22,855 bases of DNA from Conoideocrella luteorostrata (Eukaryota > Ascomycota > Sordariomycetes > Hypocreales > Clavicipitaceae): assembly GCA_032433595.1 (NCBI GenBank), contig JASWJB010000490.1, positions 1 through 22,855 on the forward strand, in the 5' to 3' direction. Shown one piece after another: positions 9,686 to 21,222 of the stretch; the stretch's first letter is position 1; each line of letters starts with the position of its first letter. The position numbers and the translations under genes are program-made. The notes under the pieces are model-generated. The model was not told where the DNA came from, made no database searches, and worked only from the letters and a program-made list of their open reading frames with translations.

Positions 9686-10765
9686 GCGGTAAGAGCAACT
9701 CACCGGTGCCGCAGTACGGGTGTCTTGTCCAGCAAGACGAGTGGAGTCCGATGCCGGATAAGGTTTGGGGGTCCGGAGCAGTCGAGGAGCTATGTGGGCG
9801 CCATGGCGCCAAGCTGCTGGTTTCAATTAGTCGATGAGTCGGTTTCAAAGGAATCAGAGTGAAGAGGAAGAAAGAAGAAAGCCTCGATCAAATAGCTGGC
9901 TGAGCACGAGATCCGCCATGCGGAAATAAGCAGGTCTGAGTGGGCGAGATGTGATAAATGCGTGTACTAGTATGGACAATATAGAGTACAGGATACGAGG
10001 GGCATGCGACCAGGAGGGGGGGGACCTTGCGAAGACCTCGTCCTTGCTAGTAGCTGTAGCTGCTTGCCACGGCTAGGTCCTACCCATATATGTCAAGCGG
10101 TGCTTGTTCCGATTGACACGGAACCTTCTCCGTAATAGTATTTTAATAAAATGACATTGAACACGAACTTGGAAATCCTATTGACCCGTGCTCTGGGCCC
10201 CGTGCTCCGCGCTCCATATAGTTAAGACAACAAGCAAACAGGATTTCCCGTACACTATTAGTTACTGTAGATCTAGTATTGGCGGTTCTAAGTCAGTCCT
10301 CGTCCATGTGCCCCGCAACACCAACTACCCTCTCATTAATTCTCACTGACTCACGTCAATCCTAGAAGATAATATCCCGAAGCGCCTGCCTGCGGGTGCT
10401 CTTTCTTCTTCAGTGTTGGGCAGAACGAAGGCGCCTGCCTATGTAGTGAAACAACGTCGCCGGAAGTCATGGTTTGAACCCCCTTTGTGCCGGAACTATG
10501 ACACGGACTAATGTTGAGAGCAGGTGATTACAATAACATCAATGACTACTTTTTCCTTCTTTTTTCCTGTGTTCACATCCCGCCTGTTTGCTATCAACGC
10601 AAACATCGCATCCCAGACGGACCAGCCACCGAACTAACTAACAAAAGTCTCAATTCGCAGCGACGCACAGCTAGGCAGTCCGCCCAGGGTCTGCTGGTAA
10701 ATATCTGGGTAGGTATAATGGTATAGTTGCCTCATAGTTGCTCGGCACAACATGTGTGATACATG

Positions 10766-10781
10766 TACGGAGTACGGAGTA
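10766..10781 (+). repeat. Two overlapping direct TACGGAGTA copies
   Basis: Copies at 10766-10774 and 10773-10781 share a TA. A related inverted repeat, ACGGAG-TG-CTCCGT, lies at 10833-10846. All are in the gene-poor region. Confidence 0.85.
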
Positions 10782-13700
10782 TGCACAATAGTATTCTACT
10801 GCATATTGCATGGCGACCAGTAGCATTGACGAACGGAGTGCTCCGTATATGGCCGGCCGAACTCACAAAGAACCATGGCTTTATTCCTTCTCCACCAAGG
10901 CCAGGAACATTCAAAAGCACAGACAAAGTATTAAGACCAACTTGTACTAATCAGGCATTCCGTTGTCCGTTCAAAGTGTGCAGCATACAATACATATAGC
11001 CCGAAACGAACAAACCCTTGCCCATGGTTTGTTCGCAAGCCTTGCGACGGTTGGATATGGCATATGAACCCACAAACTCGGGTCAATGTCGCGCTGGGCA
11101 GACATGGGTCATGACGCAGCGTACGGAGTACTTAGATTCACAAATACTCTGCCAAAGAGCCTAGCCCCAGTGCTTGTTTTTAAATAGGCGAGAGGTATTG
11201 TCGCAGTAAGATCCCCGATTGAAAGTACTAGCCTCATCTCAACTCTGTCGGCATTTGCCCCGCCTGATGTAGTGCCGGTAGGATCCCGGCTCATCAGGTG
11301 CAAATTTGCATGGTACGAGGACCTTTGTTTCCTGGCGGCTAGAGCATGTAAACTTTTATTGCTCTGCACCGTCTGGAGACCTTACAAAGGCCTGGAGGGC
11401 ATATAGTCCGGCAGACACGTCTCATGCCGTGCGGCCGCCATGTTGCGTGTCCTTGACGATGCTCAAACATGCGTGCGGCTGGACAAATCATGGCTCCATC
11501 AGGGCGGGCCTTGGGAAAATGCATATACTACTTCTGTGTTACTGGGCCGGCAGATTCTGTGCATTAACACAAATGCATCCAGGATTTCGGCCCACCTGCT
11601 GGGTTCTTGTGCCGCTGCATCTGGTCACGCAGGATACAGTACCGATCAATATTACTATGTCCAATAGGTCTCGGGTTGGGGTTCGCCTCCTCAACCCCAG
11701 AGTTTGCTTTGCATTGCTGGGCTTAGGCTTGGCTTCACCAAAAGCCGAGAATCGCGCCATGCAGGATCAACAACCGCCACCTCAACCGAGACCCAAGTTA
11801 ACTGTTCACTGGCGCGGACTTGCTGGCACCGGTTCCTTGGTAACGGGTCGTGTTCAACGGCTGCCCAGATTGAGGAACCGAATTTAAGGAAAGAGGGTGA
11901 GACTTCGTCATTCGGCCAACGACCGAAGTCCAGCAGGCTTTAGGTTGGGACGGGATGGAATTTCGTTATGGTCTTATTAAGTCTTTGAGCTCGTGCTTTT
12001 GGGGGCTGTTTTACCATGCCCTCATGAACCCCCTCTTTTCTCCGAGGAGGATGTGTTCCTCGTAGACGGGACAATTAATTACCATCTGCCAGCTATTGCC
12101 AGCCCGGTGCTAGCTTTGCTTTTTTTGCTTTTCCTTTACCATCAAACTGCAAGTTCCATGGCAAGGGGTTCCTGGTTCCCAATTGACTAGTTACCACCCT
12201 GGTCTGTGCCAGCAACAGCCACGGGGAAAGCAAACAGCTTTTATTTTTTATTTTTTTTTATTCAGTTTATTTCATTTTCTTGCCGCCCTTCCATTTTGGC
12301 CTAAGGATGAAAGAGCACTTTCCTAGCACTGATACCGTACCTACTCCATAGTTTTCTCCTCCTCTGTCATGCCCCTTAGGAGTCCGAGACACTCACCGCC
12401 ACAGCTTCGCCATGGCCTTGGACTGAGGCTGAATGTGCCCGATTGCTCGTCGCCAGGATACCGTGCTGTATTTTGATGGTGTGCGAAGCACGGAGTGCAT
12501 GCTGATAGTGCCACAACACTTATTCAGTGCCTCCATGCCAACCACCAGCTTTGTCGGCCAAGACGCTCAGCCTCGGACGTCAGGGCCAGGCGGCGGTGAG
12601 ATCGGCCAGCTGGGAATAGAAGCTATACCGACTATTGCCTGCCACATCATTGATCAAGGCTCGGTATCAATGGGGCCCGCCTGAGTAAAGTTTCGATAAT
12701 CTTGATACTACTTTTAGCCGTAATATTTGTTTCGGATATGCAACTAATAAGCCGGCTTCCCGTTGAGCATGGTAAGCCGACGTGTACGGAGTACGTTATC
12801 ATTGTAATCGGTGAGGTGAGAGGCTGAACGGCGTGAGGGGGGGTAGAAATGTCAGTATTTAGTTACGTACTGTGTACCACACTATAGGCACTCCCTGTGC
12901 ACGCCGCACAGCTGCGGCTCGGCAAACCAACACGAATCATCATAACAACGCATTTATTAATCTCATCGGGAATGCTGCAGTTCCGAGTTAAAGAACACCA
13001 GAAGAACACACCATTGATGGAAACCACAAGCAGGTCGAGGGGATGGCGATTCAAGAAGAAAAGGCACTACGGAGAGTAAGAGTGACATGCAAGTTTTAAG
13101 AATGATGTCTCAGCCCACCCAGCTACGATAGGTCCTTGTTTTTGGACGAACTTGTCTCGAGCGTACCTGCCAGCAATGCACTTTGACTACATGATGACGA
13201 CGCCACAATTGCCCGCTCCAGCACATCGCGGCCTCTGTGTCTTTGCTTGATTCCTACACTCTGTACTAGTAGCCACTAGCTAGATTTCGTGTGGTTGGTG
13301 TGTAGCGCGACACACGTCGACAAGCTCTGCACGAAGCACAGATGGAAGATGGTTGTTCGAATCCTGGAGAGAAATTTCTTTGAGGAAGCTTGCAATCCTT
13401 CCCGGATTCTTGCACTCCGTACGTCAGTCATGATCGTCTCCCTCTCAGTGATGGGCATCTACAAAGTGCCATGTCTCGCATCGGCTGCATCCTGAGCAGA
13501 CAGCTAGCTGGGTGTGGTGTGAGCAAAGCAGGATGGTGTCTGGCTGTCCAGGTCACCGTCAGGCTGGAACCGACCAGCACTACCATGGTGGCTTGGGCAA
13601 CAAAGACGATGCTGATGAACGGCAGATCATAGTTCGCAGCGCATCAACGAACGGTTCGAAAGGTCCCCCCCGGTCCTGACGTGGCCAAGCAGAACACCAA

Positions 13701-16700
13701 CGAAGCGCCCACCTTCCGATCAGCCTGACACCTCAGCCGGCTCCAGTTGACCGCCAGTTCACTCACTGCGTGTGTGGCACGCCGGGGATGCTTCCGGCCA
13801 GAGCGGCGTAATGCGCGTCAACAAGTGAGGGATGTCACCTGTTCTGCAGTTCCAGCCATGGGGGCGCTTCTGAGTCAGTTAAAATAAAAATATGTTGATA
13901 CAAGTGGTGGCACTGTCAAGTGACAAGAACGAAGGATGGCGGGGCCATTCTATCTTGCCGCTTACTCTGACCAATACAAGTACTGTATACAGACAGCTTA
14001 TAATGAACTCTGCCTACCCTTGGGACGAGGAATTGCGATTCGTTAACCGGCAGGGTCAGCCTCATCCGGAAGCCCAGGCAGTCGAAGTTTGGTGCACAGA
14101 CATTTGACACGGCCGACATGTGGCAGATCAGACCAATGCATCAGAGTCTCCTACAATGACTATGATATCTCCAGACGGAGGACTGCGAGGGCCTGCCAAA
14201 TTGCCCTTGTCTTTGTCTCCCCTGTCCCCGCAAGTATCCGGACATCATTTTGGAAGATGCTGAGCCAAAACGTAGTGGATGCAATCTCACGTACTAACTT
14301 ACAGACAAAACCATAGTTAATACGAAGCCTGTTATGGAGTCTGATATGTAATTACGGAGAACTGTGCATTACGCATGCTGTAGTATTGCAGGTAGCTGCA
14401 ACGCGGGTGTCACATTTTCCTCAGCGACGGGGTGTCTTGCATTTGCCGGTCATGTCCTAACAAAGCAATTCGGGCATCGCAGCCTGTCGCATTGCATCAA
14501 ATCGGATCTTGATGCACCGGCCGCCGTGTGAGGCCTGCAATACCGCGGATGCATTGGATGCTTTGGGACGCCGTCTGGGAGGGCGAGGTCTGTTGTCTCG
14601 AGAACCCACCCGCAATGCAAGCAACTCATCGTCACAAGACCAGACTTGTCGTTGCCAGCTTGCAGTTTACCAACGTGCCAAACCAACTTGCCAACCAACT
14701 AACCACGCAACGATTGTCTCTGCTGGGCGCCAAAGTCTCGGAACTGATCAGCACCTGCACCGCACCCGCACCCAGCACTACCACAACCATGTTTGCTGCT
14801 AGTGGCGTTGATTCGGCTAGCAGCCTGGGCGCTTCTAGTTTCCGGCTCCAATATCCCTAACGACGACAAGGCATTGCTGGACCCGTCTGTTGTGGAGAAC
14901 TAAATGCCAGAGCTGGCAGGGTAAGCCTGGTTACAGAAAGAAAAGAAAAGGAAGCATTTACAACCCACTAGCGTTGAGTGCTACTCACCTACATACGGAG
15001 CACTTCATACACGTACACTCCTTGAGCGCGGCGACAGAGAAATGGCAGCTCAAATAAGAAAAGAAAGACTGATAACAATAGCAAAACAGGAGACGGCTTA
15101 TGAAGGCAAATGCAGTACATTTCAAGTTTGAAACTTAGACCCCTGACCACAGCAAAAGCACTGTGAACATCTGAACATCTTCCCGGCCAAGGCTTGAGTT
15201 GTCTGAGCGCCGAAGCGAGGCCTCAATACCGCGCGCCATTTGCTGCCAGTAGTTCCTTTCCGTTCGAGCTGCAACTTCGGGCATCCCCTACCTCTTTTGT
15301 GAGGGCTGTTCGACTGTTGCCCTCTCTCACCTACACATGTTCCCTCGGATGGCAAGACTTTTTTTTTGGTAGTGTTCGTATTTTTCTTCTTCTAAATGTT
15401 TGTGTTGTCTCAAGATGAGTTGTATGAATGACGACGAGGCTGGCAAGACATCCAGGACAGGCAACTGAGGACTTGCGCTGGCATGCACGACTGCGTGGCC
15501 ATGCGTTGTCCAACAAAGTAAGCCAATATTATGGAGAACTGTGTATAAGACTTACGAGTCCTCCCGGCTCAGCAGCAGGCCCTAGCCAGACATAAATAGA
15601 CGACCGACACTAAAGCTCTTACCACAGCCTGTGAGGATCAGCTGTAGCTGCCTGGTCTTACCAGCAGCATCTCTTTTGCTATGTGGACATCTAAAGAGGC
15701 AGTGGCTGCGGACAGGATGACGACGCGGCTAGCCCATGTATTTACTGCCACAACCTAGACCATAGCCCGTATGTGGCTGAACGCTCCTCTCTACGGTGAC
15801 ACCCGAAGGCTGTCAAAAGCAAGCAAAGTGCAATACCATAAAGAGCATTGAAGAACTTGCTCATGGTTGGAAATGCATGTACAGAGTATGGCGTGTAGGT
15901 GCCCAATGGCTTACGCGACGGCACAGCAGGCACACGAACTGCCCCAACTTGCTCACCGCATCATTAGGAGGGAGCCAACATGCTTATTGGGTTATCTCTC
16001 CGGTAGAGAAAATAGATGTGCGGGACGCAGTTGGCCTACTCGACAATCGGGCAGCGGCAACAACGGAGTCTACTATCTCCACCACAAGTACGGAGTGTTT
16101 ACTACAGCGTAATTTCTTACTACTGCAATAGCTTCTCTACTTGCCCATAGCAGGTGCTCAGGCTGTCCGGGAACAGGTATACTAATTGGTTGCTCAAGCA
16201 TGCTACTGTAGTCGAGCGCTGTGTGCCATTGTCTGTGCCAACGTCAACGGCCGTGCGTCTCCAGGTTGGGGAACCATTTGACTTGGACCAAAAACGTCCA
16301 AAGACAGGTTCAAATATGGAATTATACAACACTACGTGTCTGATGTAGGCGAAGTGCGTGCGTACATTGCGGGCGCAAGACACCGGCGCATGGGTATTTG
16401 GAGGGGGTCTCCAACCACACTCAGAAATGCTCGACGTTTTGGATTTGGCGGGCCCGTCGGTGTGTCGCCTGTCTGGTCAATGGTGTCAACATTGGCTCGA
16501 CCAGTGGGAGTGACAGCATAGCAGCCAGGGGTTGGACGTCGAACATCTGGAAAGCTGGGGCTCCGCCAGTTCATCATCTGGTCGAAGTGTCAGCTAGCCT
16601 GTCTGATCACCCGCTGGCTAGCCGGCGAGTTGGCGAGAAAAGCACGGTGAGCACCGTATGTACAGATTGGGTACGGAGTAAGGAGCGCACATGTCGTATT

Positions 16701-17041
16701 GTAAGGGATTTACAACGGCTGACATAGAACGCAACGGTCTCCAACTTCATGTTGGAGCGTTGTCCGTCTATGGGTCAGACTCGCCTGGGAGAGCCCGGAG
16801 CACGAAGCAGCCGCATTGCGTTACGACGTCGACGATAAATGATTCTACGGAGTAAGACGCTAAAGAGAAGTTGCCCAATGCACGACCTCAAACCACATCT
16901 CGCTCCGGCTTTGCAATAGAGGGAATGACAGAACCCCGGATGGATTTTGACTTCAGGCTTGCGCCGTGCCGCGCATTATTCACGGACTATTTTACAATAT
17001 TGTGTTTGCTTTTGCTGCGGGGCTGTGATGTGTGTGTTGTA

Positions 17042-17065
17042 GGGAACGGGAACGGGAACGGGAAC
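17042..17065 (+). repeat. Tandem repeat, 4 x GGGAAC
   Basis: Four perfect hexanucleotide units followed by a G lie in noncoding DNA. No function is visible. Confidence 0.9.
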
Positions 17066-17273
17066 GCATAAAGGAGTTAAGTTGCCTCATCAAAGAACCA
17101 CATGCACACGCGATACGCAAGGCACCAAAGGTCAGCCACAATCGTGTCCATACCCAGCTTTGTCTGCACGTCACGGGTTTTGCCTCGTTGGCTCGAACCA
17201 GCCAGCCAGCCAGGCCTGCGGGCGTGTAGTTATGAACCACCACAGCACGGAGTGCGGAGAGCTTACACACAAT

Positions 17274-17287
17274 ACCTACCTAGGTAG
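17274..17287. repeat. 14-bp perfect palindrome CCTACCTAGGTAGG
   Basis: A perfect dyad sits in the gene-poor region. TAGGTA/TACCTA strings also occur singly elsewhere in the noncoding parts of the window, for example near 7866 and 2274. Confidence 0.75.
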
Positions 17288-18076
17288 GGAGCATGTAGGC
17301 ATCTATGTAGGGACCTGTGTACGTGGTACGTACCGGCGTGCTCCGTGCTGAGTTGACATCTCGGGTCTGCTCTGCCCGCTTTCGACCCGACATCTGTCAG
17401 CGATGGAGCCTTACCAGTACCCATTATTGCGGATATTTGTTGCTAGTATTTGCTAGCCGTTACTCCGTATTAAAAAGGAGCAAAATGCATCACTTGGATG
17501 GAGCGACAGCCACAGCCGGCGTTTGGGGCCCGACATCTGCGCTCGCTCACTCCGCGCATCCACCATGCACCTTCATATGCCCAGGCGCAGGCGCGCATGC
17601 ACGAGTCCTTCACACCGACTCGAGGAGAAGCGTCGAGCCCACGTACTGGGTCTAATCTGGAGAATAATACCGAGTCCCTTTAATGTGCAGGGACTCCTTG
17701 AAGGTGGGCTCCGTATTATTCCAATGTGGCATGGTACACTACGGATGTATGTTCCAGCGCAAGAACTGGTATACAGAGCATGCCATTATACAATGCGTGG
17801 ACGGAATATGCATCATGTGCATATAGAGCACGTATTACAAAACAATGCAAGCTTTCTTACAGCCCAAGGCCGCAGTGATGATAGGTGATAGCGCTTGAGC
17901 GAGCGCGAGCCCCAGCGCATCCATGCAATTCAGCCCCCCTCCATGCCCCCCAGAGTCGGGTTGCTAGGTCCACGCCCCTCAGATCACACCAGATGTTTGC
18001 ACTCCCCTCCCCTTTCTCCAATCCTTCAACCATCAGGTTTGACGACAATACAATGCGCTTGCAGATTTGACCGCCG

Positions 18077-18087
18077 CCCCCCCCCCC
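18077..18087 (+). repeat. C11 run within a C-rich pyrimidine tract
   Basis: The run belongs to a longer C/T tract (about 18071-18117) on the plus strand, roughly 2.1 kb upstream of the Myb-like gene's first in-frame ATG. Confidence 0.75.
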
Positions 18088-18277
18088 TTCCCCCCCTCCT
18101 TTCACTCCCCCTTTCGCCCTGTTTTTCGTTGGCGCAAGTGTTCTTTGGTTGCTACTGCTCGTGCATAGCAGAGCTAGGTAGCCCTATATGTCGTTCGCTC
18201 GAGTGTCAGCCCAGGCCAACAGCTCGCAACCTCGGAACCAACAGGCGATAGCTTGGCCACGCCGTGAACGTGCCTGT

Positions 18278-18304
18278 GCTGCTGCTGCTGCTGCTGCTGC
18301 TGCT
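18278..18304 (+). repeat. Trinucleotide microsatellite, 9 x GCT
   Basis: Nine perfect GCT units are followed by an interrupted ACTGCTGTGCTTGTG tail. I see no coding frame with support around it, so it is treated as a noncoding microsatellite. Confidence 0.85.
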
Positions 18305-19142
18305 ACTGCTGTGCTTGTGCACTACCTCTCGGTGCTTGCTTGCTGCAGAACACTCATCGGCGTTGTAACTGCTGGCATGTCCTGTTGAGAACCGTGGAAG
18401 GAAGGACCTGGCGTTTTTACTCTCACTCTGTCTCTCCATCACTTCCCCTCCTGGATTTTGTCATGTCCTACTCCGTCGTCCCTTCCTCATTTCTGGTCTT
18501 GTGTCATCCGTGGCCCTGTTCACCGCACAAGTGATGATTTGATGATGTTATTCGGTACCTTATGCAATATGCATCTTTTGCTGGCGACTAATACCCACCA
18601 CCTTCAAAGACACACCAAAGGGAAAAAAAAATTAACCGAAAAGGAGACTAAGATGCCCAGCGCATCACCACACCCAGTTGCCAGTGCCTTGGACCGCCTT
18701 CGTTGCTTTTCTCTCTTCTGATCCCTGATCCCGGCCGTCTTTGGGGCCAATTCTCCCATCTGCACAGTGAACCAGCAAGCTCCCGGCTGTAGGCCCGCCT
18801 TGTCCCTGCACCCCTCCCCCCGGCTTGCTTGATGCCTCATCCGACAATGACTGACGTCTTGCTGTTCTTGTTTCCACTTGGCGGCCTTGCCTAAAACTAA
18901 TGTCTTCTGGGACGTCGGACGTCGAACTCGACTGAACCGACTGCTTGCTTGCTTGCTTGTTCTTCTTTGTTCCATCCAAGCGCTTATTATTGTGGAAATC
19001 TCAGCCTCCCGGGCTGCTGCCACTTACCAATCTGCCTGCTAGTATTATTTCTTACTCGACGTCGTGGCTCGTTTCCCGGCGTCCGCTTTGCCTCATCTAC
19101 GCTCATCTCCGCCCCATTGGTGGATGTTAGACCCTAGCATGA

Positions 19143-19176
19143 CCAATCACACCAGGATATGCGACTTTTTTATAAA
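19143..19176 (+). promoter_or_regulatory. Candidate CCAAT and TATA elements ahead of the Myb-like gene
   Basis: CCAAT lies at 19143-19147 and TATAAA at 19171-19176, followed by a CT-rich stretch (about 19200-19275) of the kind that often surrounds fungal transcription starts. An inverted CCAAT (ATTGG) lies at 19116-19120. A second TATA-like box, TATATAAA, is at 19600-19607. The first would give a leader of about 1 kb and the second one of about 0.5 kb before the ATG at 20192. No experimental start is known, so this is inference. Confidence 0.4.
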
Positions 19177-19606
19177 CACGACTTAACAGGAGTCGTTGTG
19201 TCCTGGACCATCCCGAGACATCTCGTCTACGTCTCGTCGCCTGCTTCTCTTGTTCCTACCTCTCTCTTTCCTTCCCACATACTCGCAGTCCTGAAGCCAC
19301 CTGTCGAACCAACAGAAATCACATGAAAACAAAAGGCAGCAGAATCATTATCAGGATCTCAACTTTCCGCAACTTTGTCAGCAGTTTCTGTAAACAGCTC
19401 GAACCGGAACTTGTTCTTGTTACACATTTGCCTGACCAACGACACATCTCTTGTCAAACCTGACAGCAAGCCGTCTGGTTTTTTTCTTCTTCCCTAAATT
19501 CACTCCTGTACCGTTACATCGAAAGAGGCTCGTATTGAAAGCATTTGACGACAAAGTTACCGTTGACATTGACCCCAAGATCACCGGCGTCACTCGTTTT
19601 ATATAA

Positions 19607-20191
19607 AGCTCGCCACTTGCTTTAACTCCGTGCTTACCAAATAGCCACCACAAGCCCAAGGCAACTCGATTTCATTCTGTGTGCTGGTACACCGCATCGT
19701 TTGAGTCACTCAATATCGCGCGTCCCCAGGAGGCTAGTCCCTTTGATTCCAAAGGCAGTTGTCCAAACCAAGTGTGGAAGCCCAACGCGCCACGCCTATT
19801 AGGCAGTCAGCTAGAAAAGCTGGCCCAACTCAAGAGCCAGCCTTTGCTCTGCCTCCCGCGGGCAGAGCCACCGTTCGGCGTCATTCATAACGGCGATATC
19901 GGTTTCAAACGCGGACCCCAAGCCTCTGTAAACGGACATTGTGCTGCCACAAGAGGTAAACAGGCAATCAACGTGGATATCACTTCCCTACTCAAGTCTT
20001 GCGACTCAAATGAGTCCCAAGGCTACGCCCAGCAGCCCTCACGCGACCTGTTACCGCCACACCCAAATCTAGCGGTGCTTGCTCATGGGCAACAGCTTCC
20101 TTCGGCACCATCATCGACACAGACAGTACCAGCAGCACCACCTCCACCACGGCCTCTAGTTTCCATACCGGTATCGGGTCATCGACGTAGT
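19607..20191 (+). other. Stop-free in-frame upstream extension of the Myb-like gene, no ATG
   Basis: After the in-frame TAA at 19604 the frame stays open for 195 codons into the Myb-like domain but holds no ATG before 20192. From about 19997 onward the translation is Gln/Pro-rich (for example NLAVLAHGQQLPSAPSS) and continuous in style with the rest of the protein. It is therefore probably coding, joined to an upstream ATG-bearing exon. Possible acceptors are the AG ending at 19996 (after CTTCCCTACTC) and the one ending at 19729. I could not find the partner exon: the only upstream ATG in the leader, 19323, is in another frame. Confidence 0.5.
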
Positions 20192-21222
20192 ATGCCACCT
20201 CAAGGCCCGGATCAGCCCGTCAAGAAGCAGAGCAAGTGGTCTCCAGAAGAAGATGCCCTAATTATCGAACTTAGAGGGGGTGGTATGAAATGGGAAGATG
20301 TCTCGAAGCGTTTACCAGGGCGAAGTGCTATTAGTTGTCGGCTTCACTATCAGAACTACCTCGAGAGACGAAGTGAGTGGGACGAGGAGCGTAAGAACAA
20401 GCTTGCCAGACTTTACGAGAGGTAAGTGAAGGGGAGGCAGCAGCGCTGGACGAAGAGATGGGGTCGGTCTTGCGTGTGTGAGAGACGCGGTGCTCTTTAA
20501 TCCCATGGTTTCCAACCTCTGTATGGATACTAACTGTTCATTTCTTGTGTAGATTCAAATCAGAAATGTGGGCTAAAGTAGCAGAAGAACTGGCTGTGCC
20601 TTGGCGGGCAGCAGAGGCGATGCATTGGCAACTTGGTGAATCAGACATGGCTAGAAGGGCTGGAGTGGTTCCGTTTTCTTTAGCAGCCGTCAACGTGGAA
20701 ACCGGCCACCGAACCGCACCACCCCGAGCCAATGTTCATTTTCAACCACCAGACACAGTACCTCGACATCTTACGCCGCCATCCCCCCGAGCGATGTATT
20801 CTCGAAATCAGTCCATCTCTACGATGCCTGGCCAGCTACCACCACGAGCTGAAAATGTTGGAGGGCCGCCTCCAGCTGGGACGGGGCCAATTGTCCACGG
20901 ATCCGTTACAGAGCACGGCGAATTTTACTACAGTGCAGGGCCTGGCGGCCCTGGCCTTGCTCCAATACAACATCAAGGACAGCCACGAAACCCTGGACCA
21001 TTGCCTAGTCTAGCAGAGCTCACCACAGGCGTAAGTCCATACTCAGGGCCAGTCGACGGGCCAATTTCGGGGCATACAACTCTGAACCCAGGGGCCAAGC
21101 ATGCGATCGCAATGCAGCATCCTCAAGCATACCAACAACACATCGACCAGACAAGAATAAAGCGACGAGCTAGTCCAGAGATGATGCAACGAGAGGGCAG
21201 CCACCGACGCCGGATAGGCTGA
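20192..21222 (+). CDS. Myb/SANT-like DNA-binding protein (probable transcription regulator)
   Basis: The certain part is join(20192..20421, 20553..21222), 299 residues from the first in-frame ATG; the true protein is probably longer. The first Myb/SANT repeat covers residues 12-60, with KWSPEEDALI and WEDVSKRLPGRSAISCRLHY. A second, more divergent repeat covers about 61-105 (SEWDEERKNKLARLYERF, EMWAKVAEEL, WRAAEAMHWQLG). Conserved tryptophans and a helix-turn-helix pattern indicate nuclear DNA binding. The remainder is Pro/Gly/Gln-rich and likely disordered, with LPSLAELTTG at 227-236 and basic patches (IKRRAS, SHRRRIG) near the end that could serve nuclear import. The intron 20422-20552 has a GTAAGT donor, a perfect TACTAAC branch point (20528-20534) and a TGTAG acceptor, and splits an Arg codon. 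Target genes are not predictable. It converges on the Trm9 gene. Confidence 0.88.
20422..20552 (+). other. 131-nt intron of the Myb-like gene
   Basis: GTAAGT donor, perfect TACTAAC branch site 18 nt before the acceptor, and TTGTGTAG acceptor make this the best-defined intron in the window. It interrupts the second Myb-like repeat. Confidence 0.93.

Larger units (their letters stand above)
9446..19142. other. About 9.7-kb gene-poor region upstream of the Myb-like gene
   Basis: I find no open frame here with domain resemblance, coherent splice partners or a good start. Frames are short, frequently begin at non-ATG codons, and overlap one another on both strands. What I can see are repeats: three GGGCCATTT units (9659-9685), seven exact TACGGAGTA copies with several near copies, a 14-bp palindrome (17274-17287), four GGGAAC units (17042-17065), nine GCT units (18278-18304), an 11-base C run (18077-18087) and four TGCT units near 18941-18957. 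Composition stays near 50% GC, without the extreme AT bias of heavily RIP-mutated transposons. It may be extended regulatory DNA, a noncoding transcript unit or old decayed sequence; which of these is not visible. Confidence 0.6.

Noticed and set aside
10465..10500. Possible minus-strand tRNA B-box (GGTTCAAACC).
   Set aside because: The flanking bases do not form the five-pair T stem and no upstream A-box is present.
11109..11296. Minus-strand frame ending near 11109 with a protein-like stretch after an internal ATG.
   Set aside because: Only about 60 residues, no recognisable family and it runs through a TACGGAGTA repeat copy.
11306..11887. Plus-strand open frame of about 193 codons in the gene-poor region.
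   Set aside because: Its first codon is not ATG, its composition is unstructured, and other frames overlap it; there is no domain or splice support.
13340..13375. Possible tRNA B-box (GTTCGAATCC).
   Set aside because: No A-box at the right distance, and no acceptor, D-arm or anticodon stem can be folded around it.
14801..14883. Plus-strand frame with a signal-peptide-like hydrophobic stretch (LLVALIRLAAWALLVSG).
   Set aside because: It has no ATG in frame after the preceding stop and ends after about 35 further residues; no upstream exon could be matched.
18604..19023. Minus-strand basic frame of about 139 codons upstream of the Myb-like gene.
   Set aside because: It opens with a GTG codon and has low-complexity basic composition; it lies in the presumed promoter of the plus-strand gene.
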